Part shown: positions 22,777 to 33,960 of the stretch, piece by piece
Layout of the letters: the number at the start of each line of letters is the position of its first letter
How positions within the stretch are numbered: the first letter of the stretch is position 1
Assembly (NCBI RefSeq): GCF_029784135.1
Contig: NC_073745.1
Span: 99,665,333-99,729,332, forward strand
From: Toxorhynchites rutilus septentrionalis
Lineage: Eukaryota; Arthropoda; Insecta; Diptera; Culicidae
Reading direction: 5' to 3'
DNA length: 64,000 nt
The notes under the pieces: generated by a model
The model's input: only the letters and a program-made list of their open reading frames with translations
The model's database searches: none
Told to the model about the DNA's origin: nothing
Translations under genes and position numbers: made by a program

Positions 22777-23180
22777 TCCATTTTTCTAAATTCCGCGGAC
22801 ATGCCCGCTTCCACACACGGTCAAAACAAAACTACGAGTCCGATTCGGCTGATATTTTGACAGTAGCCGTTTACGAGAATGTACTACACAATAAGTAATC
22901 TCTCTTGCGATACTGACACCATCGGGCGATGAGGCTAAGTACTAATCCGGCCGCCCTCGTACTTAATGTTATAATGTTCACTCAAGGTCAATATTATTCC
23001 TATGGCACATGTTTCTTTTTAGCTGTTTTTTATTCATAATTTTGTCAATTATTTCGCAGTGTTGAATGTATATACGCATCATGCGATTGATAGGGGCGTT
23101 TTTTGCATAATTTCTTAGAAACAAATTGCGTGATCTTAGTTGTCGCTAAGGTACATAGAAATTTAGTTTTTCTAGTAATT
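22777..23180. other. Non-coding stretch
   Basis: No supported gene; AT-rich sequence between a mariner fragment and a LINE fragment. Confidence 0.3.
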
Positions 23181-23510
23181 CAGCTTACTGTACTCGTTGC
23201 AAAATAAGCTCATTCACAAAAGAATTTGCAAATTTATGGCGTTCTTTTAGTTCTTGGATGTTTATGAGCATGCAGCGTGCTTCATACGAAGGAAGTCGAA
23301 ATGAGGTCCAGTTCAACTTACGGAGTGCAAATAAGAGAAACTGTTTCTGGACTGAATCAATGCGTTCTTCATGTACGATCATGTACGAGTTCCAAACGAT
23401 GTTACAGTATTCGAGAATGTGTGATATAAAAAAACTTTATTGTGAATGGGTCCTGGAAGTTGTGTGAGAAGCGTTTGACAAAACCTAACACCCTATTTGC
23501 CTTAAGCGGC
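23181..23510 (-). pseudogene. Non-LTR retrotransposon ORF2 C-terminal fragment
   Basis: Minus-strand reading gives RVLGFVKRFSHNFQDPF, then after a frameshift DSVQKQFLLFALRKLNWTS, LPSYEARCMLINIQELKERH and FVNELILQRVQ. This is the region that follows the polymerase domain in several LINE families without RNase H. The polymerase itself is missing. It is similar in architecture, but not in sequence detail, to the plus-strand relic at 11648-12217. Confidence 0.6.
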
Positions 23511-25471
23511 CCATAGACGGTCAATATTATTGAGCAATGAGGGTTGCCCAATATTTTGACGTTGACCCCTAGACGGTCTATATTATTTTACAATAATTTG
23601 GTTTGTACAAAAGATTGTACCGTGTGGAGGCGACATTGGAGGTTGTGCAAAATGTTGCACAATTACGAGCACAGACGTACAACTACATTGTGCAAACAGT
23701 CCCTGCCGGAATTTCGTAAAGTCAACATGTTGAGTGAAGATCTGTGCTGCGTGAAAATGGCCGTGGCCGCTAGTCGTAAAAAAGGAAAGAAAAAAAAATC
23801 CTCTGACAATTTTGACTAACATTCCTTTCCTTCCTTCAGTGACTGAATGATTTTTCAAAGCTCTCACCGAAAAATGCACAAAAAGAGTGAATTGCTACTC
23901 CCAAACGTGTGTCAGTATGTTATTCGTGCAACATCGTTGATTCAAAACAAAGACCGAGAGCAACTATACTAATTCAGTAACATTTCTTATCTGATCTAAC
24001 GACACTATGGGCTATCCAAAATATCAATACAAGAGTATGAATGTGAGTTAGGTTCCTTTTTTCATTGAATGTTGCTCTTTATACTTCATGTAGAGCGGAT
24101 AAATTGAAAAAATTGCGAGTTCAATCAAATAAACGGTTTGTCACAGAACCGTTCTCCAGAGTGAACTGTTCGCTCCCAACAAACATTAAATCGTATAGCT
24201 TGACATATTCTAAGTCATATATAAAGTGGTATAAAATCACAATCGCATATAATGTCGTTCAAAGTATACACCGTGTTTATCTACAATTTTATTACACGAT
24301 TTTATTTACACAAAAGATTAAATCGTAATTCGGTATAACAATTAAACACCACGTTTAATTCTACGTTTATACGTTTCTACGTTTCCCATCGGAGCAATTT
24401 TATTAAACACCATCATCATTCATTTCAATCATTTATATCCCACACCCACTAAAAGTCCATTGATTAAATTCTATTTCTACAAACATAATTATTTTCATAT
24501 ATATAAATGACGATTCATGAGGTGTTTTGATATTTGACGTAAATATTTTTCGCCCTTTTGACTTGATGAGATTTTTGCGTGAATCGATTTCAGCACTGCA
24601 TAAAATTTTTTTTAATAAAATAAAATAATATACGTCATGAAACCAACCATCGAACAATTGAAAAATTTCAACCGTTATTCAAACGGAAATACCTCGTTCT
24701 GATTGGTCGAAATTGAAGATACAAGCTCCCTCTTATACTCACAACTATTGCTCAGTCATTTTCTGACATATTTACGAAAGTTTTGCATCAATCCTTTTGG
24801 GCACTCCATAACAAATCATTACAATGAAAATGAATAACATTATATATTTTATGAAACTGCAGACTTCAGAACCGAGGTACCTGGAAAAATCGACATTGCA
24901 AATACATGTAAGTAGGGAGAGCTTTTGTTCCCACCGAGATTTCAAAACCGGGAAATCGACATTGCAAATATATGCAAATCCGAGGCATTTTTAAATTGCA
25001 AGTAAGGTGAGTGACTCGATTAATTCTAGCGAATAAAATTTGAATTTGAAACATTCATGTTGACTGATTCGTGAGATTTCATATCATTCATTGTAAAACA
25101 TTTAGCGCAAGTATAAGTGTAAAATTGTGTTAAAATGACTAGAAATATGAAACAATTTATTTCAATTTTCATAAATAAAAACCAATGTATGTTCCCGCTC
25201 GAGAACGGCTCCCCCGGTTTAAGAGGACGGCTTGCATCATATCTCATTCCATTTCGGCATCTTCTATCTTGATACGCATCATCCAACGACTAATCACAAT
25301 TCTTCTGTCCTCATCACTCGATTGCAAACACTGGTCGAGAGAACGGTACTTTCGTATTAGCGTGTACTGAAATATAAATGATATATTTCAAAGCAAAACT
25401 TAACCGGGCAAACGTATGCCGTCCGATGCTCGCTAACGCTCGGTCGAATCTAACTAAAGGATCGTCTCCTA
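23511..25471. other. Non-coding stretch with a short tandem motif
   Basis: No supported gene. TAGACGGTC(A/T)ATATTATT occurs twice (about 23514 and 23570), perhaps a repeat end. A small basic frame MAVAASRKKGKKKKSS at about 23757 has no assignable family. Around 24880-24985 there is a short diverged duplication (AATCGACATTGCAAATA). Confidence 0.35.
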
Positions 25472-26767
25472 AAGGGTGTGTCACATCAAATTGCATCACG
25501 GAAAAAACGTTGTAGAAATTCGCCCAGTAGACCGATCTTTTTGAAAATTTTAGACAGTAAAATAAAAACTATTAAACAACTTTTGGCATTTTCTTTTTAT
25601 TCATACTTCGAGCCCAAGCCCGTATGCTCGCACCTTCCTCTTTACCCCGTCCATAAGGTTCTGTACAACGTCAGGTTGTAGTTTTTTTGAACAGAAATCC
25701 ATTTTCTCTTGAAGTCCGCCTCCGATTTGACAACTTTTGGGTTCTTCCGGAGGGCCTGCTTCATAATCGCCCAATATTTGTCTATTGGGCGAAGCTCCGG
25801 CGCGTTGGGCGGGTTCATGGCTTTGGCACGAAGGTGACCCCGTTGGCTTCGTACCACTCCAACACGTCCATTGAATAGTGGCACGAAGCGAGATCCGGCC
25901 AGAAGATGGTCGGGCCCTCGTGCTGCTTCAATAGTGGTAGTAAGCGCTTCTGTAGGCACTCCTTAAGGTAAACCTGCCCGTTTACCGTGCCGGTCATCAC
26001 GAAGGGGGCGCTCCGCTTTCCACAAGAGCAGATCGCTTGCCACACCATGTACTTTTTGGCAAACTTGGATAGTTTCTGCTTGCGAATCTCCTCCGGAACG
26101 CTTAATTTGTCCTCTGCGGAGAAGAACAACAGGCCCGGCAGCTGACGAAAGTCCGCTTTGACGTAGGTTCCGTCGTCCATTACCAGGCAATGCGGCTTCG
26201 TCAGCATTTCGGTGTACAGCTTCCGGGCTCGCGTCTTCCCTACCATGTTTTGCCTTCCGTCGCGGTTAGGAGCCTTCTGAACCTTGTATGTACGCAGGCC
26301 CTCCCGCTGCTTGGTCCGCTGGACGAATGAACTTGACAAATTCAGCTTATTGGCGACATCCCGGACCGAACTTCTCGGATCACGTCTAAACTGCTTAACT
26401 ACGCGCTTGTGATCTTTTTCACTGACGAAGCACCCATTTTTGCCGCTCTTCACCTTCCGGTCGATGGTTAGGTTCTCGAAGTATCGTTTTAGTACTCTGC
26501 TGACCGTGGATTGGACGATTCCCAGCATCTTACCGATGTCCCGATGTGACAACTCCGGATTCTCGAAATGAGTGCACAGGATTAATTCACGACGCTCTTT
26601 TTCGTTCGACGACATTTTTCCAAATTTACGAAAAATTGACAGTGAAGCATGGCCAACGTGATCTATACACTCTTATCTGATTATAAGCGAAAGCTGAAGA
26701 TATAATTCCTAAAAATTAAATTTCTACAGCGTTTTTTCCGTGATGCAATTTGATGTGACACACCCTT
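25472..26767 (-). mobile_element. DD37-type Tc1/mariner element, full length (1296 bp)
   Basis: Terminal inverted repeats of about 45 bases starting AAGGGTGTGTCACATCAAAT at both ends, flanked by TA (25470-25471 and 26768-26769). It carries one transposase on the minus strand. Length, ends and catalytic spacing fit the ITmD37E/D37D lineage described from mosquitoes. Confidence 0.92.
25642..26615 (-). pseudogene. DD37D/E transposase with one frameshift
   Basis: Start at 26615 (MSSNEKERRELILCTHFENP). A paired helix-turn-helix DNA-binding region covers about residues 1-120 (HRDIGKMLGIVQSTVSRVLKRY; SVRDVANKLNLSSSFVQRTK). The catalytic residues are in CLVMDDGTYVK, FWPDLASCHY and NAPELRPIDKYW. Counting across the frameshift gives 37 residues between the second and third. 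The third is Asp (GAC on the minus strand) where glutamate is usual for ITmD37E. The frame is lost near 25820, where a base is missing before MNPPNAPELRP, separating the last acidic residue from the rest. The protein is therefore not made in full, although the gene is otherwise well preserved, which suggests fairly recent loss. Confidence 0.88.
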
Positions 26768-28009
26768 TATGTTTTAAACTAACCGGGCAATCGATGGAAC
26801 ACAGGTTTGTTTGCGAAAGGCCACCGTTTCCGACGGCGGGTCGGCGGCCGACTCGGATTGCGTCACCTCGGCAGCTTAGGGCCGCTTTGTTCCATATCCT
26901 CGATTGATGGGGACTACATCCCCATTACGTTGACCTCAGAATAAATTTAATTAAGAAAAACCAATTCATAATGAAAATTGCGCTTCGGTGGCGTTTATAC
27001 TTAAATACCCCAAATCACAAATACACATTTTCGTAGCACTAAAATAGGCCAAAACACTGCATACAATGAGGCAACAACAACACAAATAATATTTGAATGC
27101 CAGTGTTGGGCCCACTATGAAGAGCTGCAGTGGCCGGTCTACCTCACTGAAAACGATCGGGCTTATGTCAGCTTGACAGATGAAAAAATGATGTCAGGCA
27201 GGACAAAAACCAACAATTGCATTCAGTTCAGTTCAGTTAGATTAACCGACAAACGCAAATTAAGCACCATCAGATCGAGAACACGCGGGAAAAAAGAAAA
27301 CTAAAATTCTGTAAGTCATACTATGTTATATGATATCTTATTCTAAAAATATATTTACGTTGTTGTTACCGAAATGCATTGCAATTCGTCGCACCTTTCA
27401 TCAGAACCCCTTGGCAACGATAAACAATAGAAGAGATTCGAACCATTGTTGAAATCATCATATATTAAGAACCATTGTGAGCAAGTGAACTAAATACGCG
27501 GATTCGTAGTTTAACCATTTAAATTATTCCATCATCATCTCATTTTCGGAGTAAGAATTGGAATTACCTTTATTTTTATAAAATTGTAAAGCCTTGAATT
27601 CACATTGCACTATTTTGTAGGCTCTTGAGGTAACAGAACAGTCTGTATATTAAACTGTATGCAGAAGAATTTAACTTAGAATATTAAATGTAAGGATGAA
27701 CTCGTATATTTATATTCATGAATAACAATAATGAAAATATTTTAGGAATTTTATAATTATCCTGTGAATAAAAACGGAAATTAATAAAATTAGAAACCTG
27801 CATGCGGTTTTTGTTGGCAACATTTGCGACAGTTGTAGTTGAGCTGATTATACAACGAGCTGCTACGAGAAATAGTTTCTTTCACACGATCCGAAAATTT
27901 TCCCAATAGCCAGTGTGAACAATAAAAATGCTAACTATTGTATTTCGGCTCCGGTGACGCTAATACGAAAGTACCGAGAGAACAAACAATACCCACAACC
28001 AAACAAAAC
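26768..28009. other. Non-coding stretch with a possible plus-strand leader exon
   Basis: 26815-26885 is strongly GC-rich. Around 27230 there are TCAGTTCAGTTCAGTT initiator-like repeats, and at about 27308 a donor-like TTCTGTAAGTC on the plus strand, so a short leader exon is conceivable. No coding frame supports it. The flank of the DD37 element shows TAACCGGGCAA on both sides of the insertion. Confidence 0.25.
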
Positions 28010-28025
28010 GGACCTTTTCAGGACC
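28010..28025 (+). promoter_or_regulatory. Histone mRNA 3' stem-loop, orphan
   Basis: GGACCTTTTCAGGACC preceded by CAAACAAAAC and followed by ACCAAATC. This is the conserved stem-loop context, with a single mismatched stem pair (A against A). No histone gene is recognisable upstream. It is another orphan of the same kind as 22250-22265. Confidence 0.65.
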
Positions 28026-28555
28026 ACCAAATCATCATCAAAGAGTTTAAGGATGTTATTCTTCAAACATATCCAAAATCAGCATGCAACATATAGCCTA
28101 ACGGAATCCTACGTCAACTATGAGATAGTGTCTCGAACACAACCCTCCTTTGACTTTTTTATTAAATCCACTTTCCTAAACATATTTTATACCAAAAGTT
28201 ACCCAATAATGAATAATAGTAAATGTAGACTCTAAAAATACACAACCAAAAATAAAATTTTCATTTACCGAACATCAAACTAACATGAATTTACCGTGTA
28301 AATCCAACTTCCAAACGTCACCGAGAACCCCACTTCACAACTACAAACAAAAATCGATCCGGTTTTCGAACTTCGTGTTGTTACTTTCTACTCTTCATCA
28401 TCACTTCGTCTTCGTAACACTTGCAAACATTCACAGTCTGGCAGACCATCGTAAAAGGGGGAAGGGGAAAAACAGTTCCGCTATCATTGGCAATCGCACG
28501 ATAAATCCCTAGGATTACCATTCCATTTAATCTATATAAGTTTATCAAAACTTAC

Positions 28556-28635
28556 CATTCGTGCAATTCTTCTTTACTGGCCGACAAACGATTGGATGGT
28601 GTTGATGGTCCCAAATCACCGTTATACTTGGACAT
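28556..28635 (-). CDS. First coding exon of an unidentified host gene
   Basis: The ATG at 28633-28635 sits in an insect-type start context (CTCCAACATGTCC). It opens MSKYNGDLGPSTPSNRLSAS, followed by KEELHE, 26 codons in all, and then two bases of the next codon before a strong donor TG|GTAAGTTTT at 28555-28554. The peptide is Ser- and Pro-rich and hydrophilic, without signal peptide or membrane segment, so the product is probably intracellular. I do not recognise the protein. The next exon should lie at lower coordinates and begin in phase 2, but I did not find a convincing one within the window, so the intron may be long. The leader upstream is unique and stop-rich. This is the best-supported host gene piece in the window. 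Confidence 0.6.
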
Positions 28636-29085
28636 GTTGGAGGTAGCAGGCAATGAACACATGTGGGTTTTGAAACACTTCCGAACGTAGAGAAAAAACC
28701 TGAACACTACGAATAATACCCACAAGGATTAATACGATTTTTACACGAGACAAGACACAGGAGGTCTTTAATTATTAATCCACAGAATGGGATTAGCACA
28801 CTTCTTTACCAACACCTGCTTTGTTTATTGTTTTCATTCACAATGTTTACTATTAGACGATTGCAACGTTTACTTTTTTCAGCACTCCCACTAAAATTTC
28901 ACCCTTTTCTCTCTATGAAAACATTCACGCACACAGATGTCGGTTTGCATAGCAAAATACTTTCGAGATGCGGAACTGCTGGGCGCGCTCGCACGTACGC
29001 AGCTTCTCTCGGTGAGCGAATCGAAAATCGTGCCGATGATTACTTGCACTCTTTCCAATCAGAATTCCTCTAAACTTATAAGATT
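28636..29085 (-). promoter_or_regulatory. 5' leader and probable promoter of the exon at 28556-28635
   Basis: Non-repetitive sequence upstream of the start codon. A TATA-like CTTATAAGTTT lies near 29080 on the minus strand, and a GC-rich segment (GAGAGAAGCTGCGTACGTGCGAG) at 28970-29020. Upstream ATGs are few and followed by stops. The start site is not fixed; about 29050 would suit the TATA-like box. Confidence 0.35.
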
Positions 29086-29695
29086 TCCTCCCGTGGTCAG
29101 AGAATTATCACTCCCACATAATCACAACACATCAATACACAAATCATCGATTCCATACCTCCCAATCACGATACTGAATTGCATGCCCGGGCTAATTGAA
29201 CAACGTTGAGATAAAAACAATGCACTCGAAGCACTATGCGGGATTGGTTTGACGCCTGACAATGACAGTTTTCTTTAGTCAGTTTCCGCGAGGATACGAT
29301 TAGGAAGGATATCTCCCGGAAATTTGCTTGGAGTGTGAATTTATTGGCGAGGGATGGACGATATGCTGGATACAATTGTGTTCAGCAAGTACCACCTTCG
29401 CCACGCAAATCATATGTTTTCTTTAATGTCTTGCTTTGGAATCTGCACACTTCAACCGGGAATACCCGACACTGAAAACAGAGCGTTTTTCAAACGTCTT
29501 TCGCGTTGCTTGTTTACATTTACTTCGCCGAATGGAGCATATACCGAGAACTAAAATTGCATTATTATGAGAAAAAACTAAAGGTGCTCAAATACTTTTT
29601 GCCCGAAGCCAATTACAGTAACATCTCGATTATATCCCGCCCAGAAAAAATTCGCGTTATAGAATGGAAACGTGATATATTCGAAATAGTTTTTT
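29086..29695. other. Non-coding stretch
   Basis: No repeat or gene recognised. It may contain further upstream regulatory sequence of the minus-strand gene starting near 29050. Confidence 0.3.
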
Positions 29696-30126
29696 GACGT
29701 AGGACTACGTCTTTCATTTCTATTCCGGGATGTAAAATCAAAGTTTTGGAAACGAAAGCGTTACGCCGGAGACCGAGATAGATTTTGAGCGTGAATAGCT
29801 CCTAAACAACCGAACGAAATGGTATGATAAACACTTCATTCGGAAGATAAAATGTCTACGCGTTATATACTTGTTACTTTTTCATCAAAAAACTTGTTTC
29901 AATAGTCTTAAAATTGCTTTCAAAACAGGCTATTGAAATCACCAATCGGTATATAAGCGAGCGCCGCTCGGAAATCCGCTCAGTTATAATTGAACAGCGA
30001 TTGGAGCATGTTATCGCTGTTGTGGTGAAGCTAACTTCTTTTATCATGAAAGCGCTGATGAACGCTGTTACCTGTTTGTGCACTTTAGCAGGAAAGCTTC
30101 TGAAGATTATTCTTCCCCATCAGTAG
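29696..30126 (+). promoter_or_regulatory. Histone-type promoter block without a histone gene
   Basis: Begins with GACGTAGGACTACGTC (29696-29711) and TTTCATTTCTATTCCGGG, which is matched on the minus strand at 43182 and leftwards. It continues with AAGATAAAATGTCTACGCG (shared with 43000-43050) and TATATAAG (29950-29957). CTCAGTTATAATTG places an initiator A at 29982, 32 bases after the start of the TATA box. The downstream leader runs to ATG at about 30045, followed by a 26-codon frame without histone similarity. The corresponding copy at 42700-43182 leads into an H1-like peptide, so this looks like an H1-type promoter that lost its gene. Confidence 0.5.
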
Positions 30127-30276
30127 GATATTTTCGTATCCAATATTGGATGCGCGCGCAAAGGAAAATGTTTCGCATCACGAAAATCATAAAATTTTCA
30201 ATCGATTATTGCTCAGTCGCTGAAAGTTTCAAACTTAATTACGGACAAAAAGCATACTTAAGCGTACTCTGATGGT

Positions 30277-30428
30277 GAAACGCATTCATTTTTCGTGAGG
30301 ACATCGACAAGACAACATCGTTACTGAACGAGCTGAACGAACTGGACGAGTTGAACGAGCTGGAGGAGCTGGACGGCGAGGGATCGAGGGATTCATTACC
30401 TGGCCTGACCTGACCTGAAACGCATTCA
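30277..30428. repeat. 9-bp tandem repeat flanked by 12-bp direct repeats
   Basis: GAAACGCATTCA stands at 30277-30288 and again at 30417-30428. Between them lies a run of CTGAACGAG-like units (30326-30375) ending in CCTGGCCTGACCTGACCT. The flanking repeats look like a target duplication. The insert has no tail or inverted ends that would name its type. Confidence 0.6.
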
Positions 30429-31007
30429 GTTTGTTTGGAACTGTGAGGGAGCGCAGTAAAACCGATCCATCAGGAGGAAAAGAGAAGGCTTCCAATTATC
30501 ATCAATGGCAGTTAAAGTGTATCAGAAATGTAGGAACAAGGCATGAAAGTTATCCGGTTTGGTCAGTTTGGTCACCCTATTTTGCGAATTTCATAATGTG
30601 AAATCAATCATAATATTTTATGTTAACTCCGCCTGTGAATGACGGATCTCTATAGTAGCATGTCCGAAAACAGAACCTATTGAGACTATTGAGAACCAGA
30701 GCAGTGGGTCCAAAGCCCCAAAAAAGGAGGATGGTTGTAATAACTGTTATCCATGGTTATTATAGAAAGAAGGTAAGCCAAGGTATTACGCGACCCGTGC
30801 CGAGGGTTGAATGGTATGGGGGATTTCATCAAATACCTTGTCTATAACGGAGCCTGTGGAGCACCGGGGCGCCCTCCACAGTGTTTTCCGCCCTTACTGC
30901 ATTACGCGGGTCACTGATGTAGCTGACCTTCTTTACCGCGCAACTCGTGGGACTCACATGAACAATCCTAACAAGCTTTTCTGGTTTCGGCAGCCTCTCC
31001 CTGAATA

Positions 31008-31533
31008 ATGGAGACTAACAAAATGCTGGACAGAATAATGTTTATTCATGTGAATCTTCATCACGCCAAGGGAGCAAGCAGCGTCCTATGCAGAAGGTTC
31101 ATTCACGAAACTTTGGATGTGGCTCTTATTCAAGAGCCTTGGTTCTATAATTCTAGGATTCGAGGAATCTCTACACAAAAATGTAAGCTTCTCTATGACA
31201 GCACACAAGCTGCACCAAGAGCAGCAATTCTTATACGGGATAACATTAGGTATGTACCGATCACAGAATTTAACAACCGTGACATCGTAGCAATACAATT
31301 GGAGGTTCCAACGACCCGAGGGAAAACCGTTATCATCGTCACTTCGGCATATTTCCCAGGGGACAACGTTGAAGTTCCTCCATTTGAAGTTGCTATGCTG
31401 ATACAACATTGTAAATTAAATAACAAACAATTCATCATAGGATTTGACGCCAATGCCCACCATACGGTCTGGGGCAGTAGCGACATCAATGTTAGAGGTG
31501 AATGTTTGCTTGAATATTTAATGTCAGATTATA
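31008..31533 (+). pseudogene. LOA-like LINE ORF2: endonuclease, N-terminal part
   Basis: Start at 31008 (METNKMLDRIMFIHVNLHHAKG). AP-type endonuclease that would nick the chromosome to prime reverse transcription. Active-site residues are visible: Asn in HVNLHHAK, Glu in LIQEPWF, and Asp and Asn in GFDANAHHTVWGS. The frame is open for 175 codons until the mariner interrupts it at 31533. It continues after the mariner at 32509. This part of the domain is intact. Confidence 0.85.
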
Positions 31534-32506
31534 TTAGGCTGTCAAAAAAGTCCTGCGGTATTTCCGCGAGGTGTCGTTGTAAGCGCGTAGTTCTAGTTGT
31601 ATTCATTGTATCGAGTCATACTATAGCTTGTTGGAATGGTATTTTTGCGCGCTATAATATAGTCCTTGACAGTGTTTTGTTTGGTTAAGTCGTTCGTGAG
31701 TTATAGTGTCGTAAATATGGAGCAAAATAAAGAGAAAATCCGACATATTTTACAGTACTACTATGACAAAGGCAAAAATGCATCTCAAGCTGCCAATAAA
31801 ATTTGTGCAGTTTATGGACCCGATAAAGTTTCCATTTCCACCGCACAACGATGGTTTCAACGTTTTCGTGTAGAGGTCGTCGAAGATGCTCCACGCTCCG
31901 GAAGGCCTGTCGTCGAAAATTGCGACTTGCGAATTAGCCGAGAAAGACCGGCATAGTAGCAGCCGTAGCATCGGCCAAGAACTGGGGATAAGTCATCAAA
32001 CCGTTATTAACCATTTGAAGAAGCTTGGATTCACAAAGAAGCTCGATGTATGGGTGCCACACACGTTGACGCAAAAAAACATCTTTGTCCGTATCGACGC
32101 GTGTGAATCGCAGAGGCCGCATTGTCTTCCATCAGGACAACGCCAGGCCACACACTTCTTTGGTGACGCGCCAGAAGCTCCGAGAGCTCGGATGGGAGGT
32201 TCTTTTGCATCCGCCGTATAGTCCGGACCTTGCACCAAGTGACTACCACCTGTTTTTGTCCATGGCGAACGAGCTAGGTAGCCAGAAGTTAGCCACAAAA
32301 GAGGCCTGTGAAAATTGGCTATGCGAGTTTTTTTGCCTATAAGGAAGCGAGCTTCTATAACAGGGGTATTATGAAGTTGGCATCTCGTTGGGAACAAGTC
32401 ATCGAACAAAACGGCGCATATTTGACTTAAAACAGATGATTGTAACTAATTTTATGAACAAATGAAAATTCAAAAAAAATATCGCAGGACTTTTTTGACA
32501 GCCTAA
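31534..32506 (+). mobile_element. Mariner deletion derivative (973 bp)
   Basis: Same TTAGGCTGTCAAAAAAGTCC ends as the mariner at 15788-17084, with TA duplicated at 31532-31533 and 32507-32508. It is 324 bp shorter, mostly from one deletion near 32108. It lies inside the endonuclease of the LOA-like LINE. Confidence 0.93.
31717..32430 (+). pseudogene. Mariner transposase with large internal deletion
   Basis: Starts MEQNKEKIRHILQYYYDKG at 31717 and ends QNGAYLT with a stop at 32428-32430. Compared with the copy at 15865-16901 there is a small deletion and frameshift near 31925 (CDRIAELAEKD becomes CDLRISRERPA). About 320 bp are lost at 32108, joining RIDACES directly to RGRIVFHQDN. A 1-base insertion lies near 32330 (CEFFCL). 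The first catalytic aspartate (TGDEKW) is gone while HQDNARPH and SPDLAPSDY remain. It is inactive, but its ends could still be moved by an intact relative. Confidence 0.9.
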
Positions 32507-32508
32507 TA

Positions 32509-32887
32509 TTAACATTTGTAACCAAGATACGACCCAACATTTGTTAACTCTATTAGACAAGAAGTTCTTGATCTAACACTCTGCAGTTCTAAACTACCAG
32601 ATAATTGTGTATGTGTCAAATGAAGAATCTCTATCTGATCATAAACATATAATGTTTAGTTATAATTCTGGTGATCTTTTGATCGAACAATTCAAAGATC
32701 CGAGAAAAAGACATTGGGATAGTTATCATTCCAAACTTCAGGAGAAAATGTTGATATCAGTGGAAAGTATTTCTTCCACTGAACAACTTGAAATAGTTTC
32801 ATCAGAATTTGAAACCGATATTAAATCCACCATCGAAGAAAACTGTCCACTGATGAAAAAACTTCAAGTAAGGGTGCATCTTGGTGG
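32509..32887 (+). pseudogene. LOA-like LINE ORF2: endonuclease, C-terminal part
   Basis: Continuation of the endonuclease after the mariner. It includes EESLSDHKHIMFSYNSGD, whose Asp-His pair is the last active-site element of this endonuclease fold, then the linker EQFKDPRKRHWDSYHSKLQ and ETDIKSTIEENCPLMKKLQ. Short frame breaks occur near the start. The frame ends at the I-clade LINE insertion at about 32888. An almost identical copy of this piece lies at 36104-36485 because of the tandem duplication. Confidence 0.75.
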
Positions 32888-33249
32888 AACAAAAAACTTT
32901 TTTTTTTATAAATTCGTTTATTTTTACAGGCTCAGTTACATAAGTTTAAAGGAGCCGAAATCTTAAATATATTTTTAAAACTATATATATGAACAATTTT
33001 CTTAAATCTATGGTTAGTAATGTGGGCAACCGATTACTCGCGGTGGACTCGAGATTAAAAGGGTGACATATTTTTCTCAGGAAAAGGATGGGGTATAAGG
33101 AAATTATTACAATGTTGATAATCACACACACTCAATTCTTAAATCTATTCGTACATCTGTTGTGAATTTACATTTCATTCTCCTGTTTATAGCAAGCGGA
33201 CCAATTACTCACAAAGGAAGAAATGGAGGGTATAAGGATATAAGGATAA

Positions 33250-33960
33250 TCACACACGAACATCGATAGATTTAAGGAAAACATATATTTGGGACATGTA
33301 ATCAAGGTCTAACCGAGCCAACACATCTCTCACATTGGGCTGCCTTCCTCTAGCCCGAAGGGAGTTCTCTAAATTCGATCTGGCAACAAGATACACCTCA
33401 CACGACCAAACAACGTGTTCGATGTCGTGGTAACCTCGGCCACAAACGCAGATATTGCTGCCGGCCAGATTGAAACGAAAGAGTAGCGCGTCTAACGAAC
33501 AGTGATTGGACATGAGTCGGGAGAAGGTGCGAATAAAGTCCCGACTCAAGTCCAGACTTTTGAACCATGGTTTGAGGCTAACCTTAGGGATAATCGAGTG
33601 AAGCCAGTTTGCGATGGTATTTTTACGGACTAAAGAGTAAAATTCATTGAAGGCGATTTGACGCTGATAAATATCGCCTTCAATCGCACCTACCTTTGCT
33701 AATGAGTCAGCCCTCTCATTACCCGGAATTGAGCAATGAGAAGGGACCCACACAAAGGTAATGACATAACAGCGTCTGGATAAAGCACTCAAAACTTTTC
33801 GTATTCTCTCAAGGAAGTACGGCGAGTGCTTTTCCGGCCTCACTGAACGGATAGCTTCGACAGAGCTAAGACTATCCGTTACAATGTAATAGTGTTCAAC
33901 AGGTCGTGAGGCGACGCTGTCCAGCACCCAATGAATTGCTGTCAATTCAGCAATATACAC
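33250..33960 (-). pseudogene. I-clade LINE RNase H region, first duplication unit
   Basis: Duplicate of 36848-37558 with the same motifs (VTDSLSSVEAI, NERADSLAKVG, CVCGRGYHDIEHVVWSC). It keeps the probable ancestral Asp in SRDFIRTF. It follows the chimeric frame and is separated from it by the same 1-base shift. Confidence 0.88.

Noticed and set aside
25300..25370. Acceptor-like TTTATATTTCAG on the minus strand as exon 2 of the gene at 28556
   Set aside because: In the phase required by the donor, the third codon after the acceptor is a stop.
26815..26920. GC-rich minus-strand stretch reading AAEVTQSESAADPPSETVAF, considered as an exon
   Set aside because: The frame is bounded by a stop immediately upstream and lacks a convincing acceptor; chance frame in GC-rich DNA is more likely.
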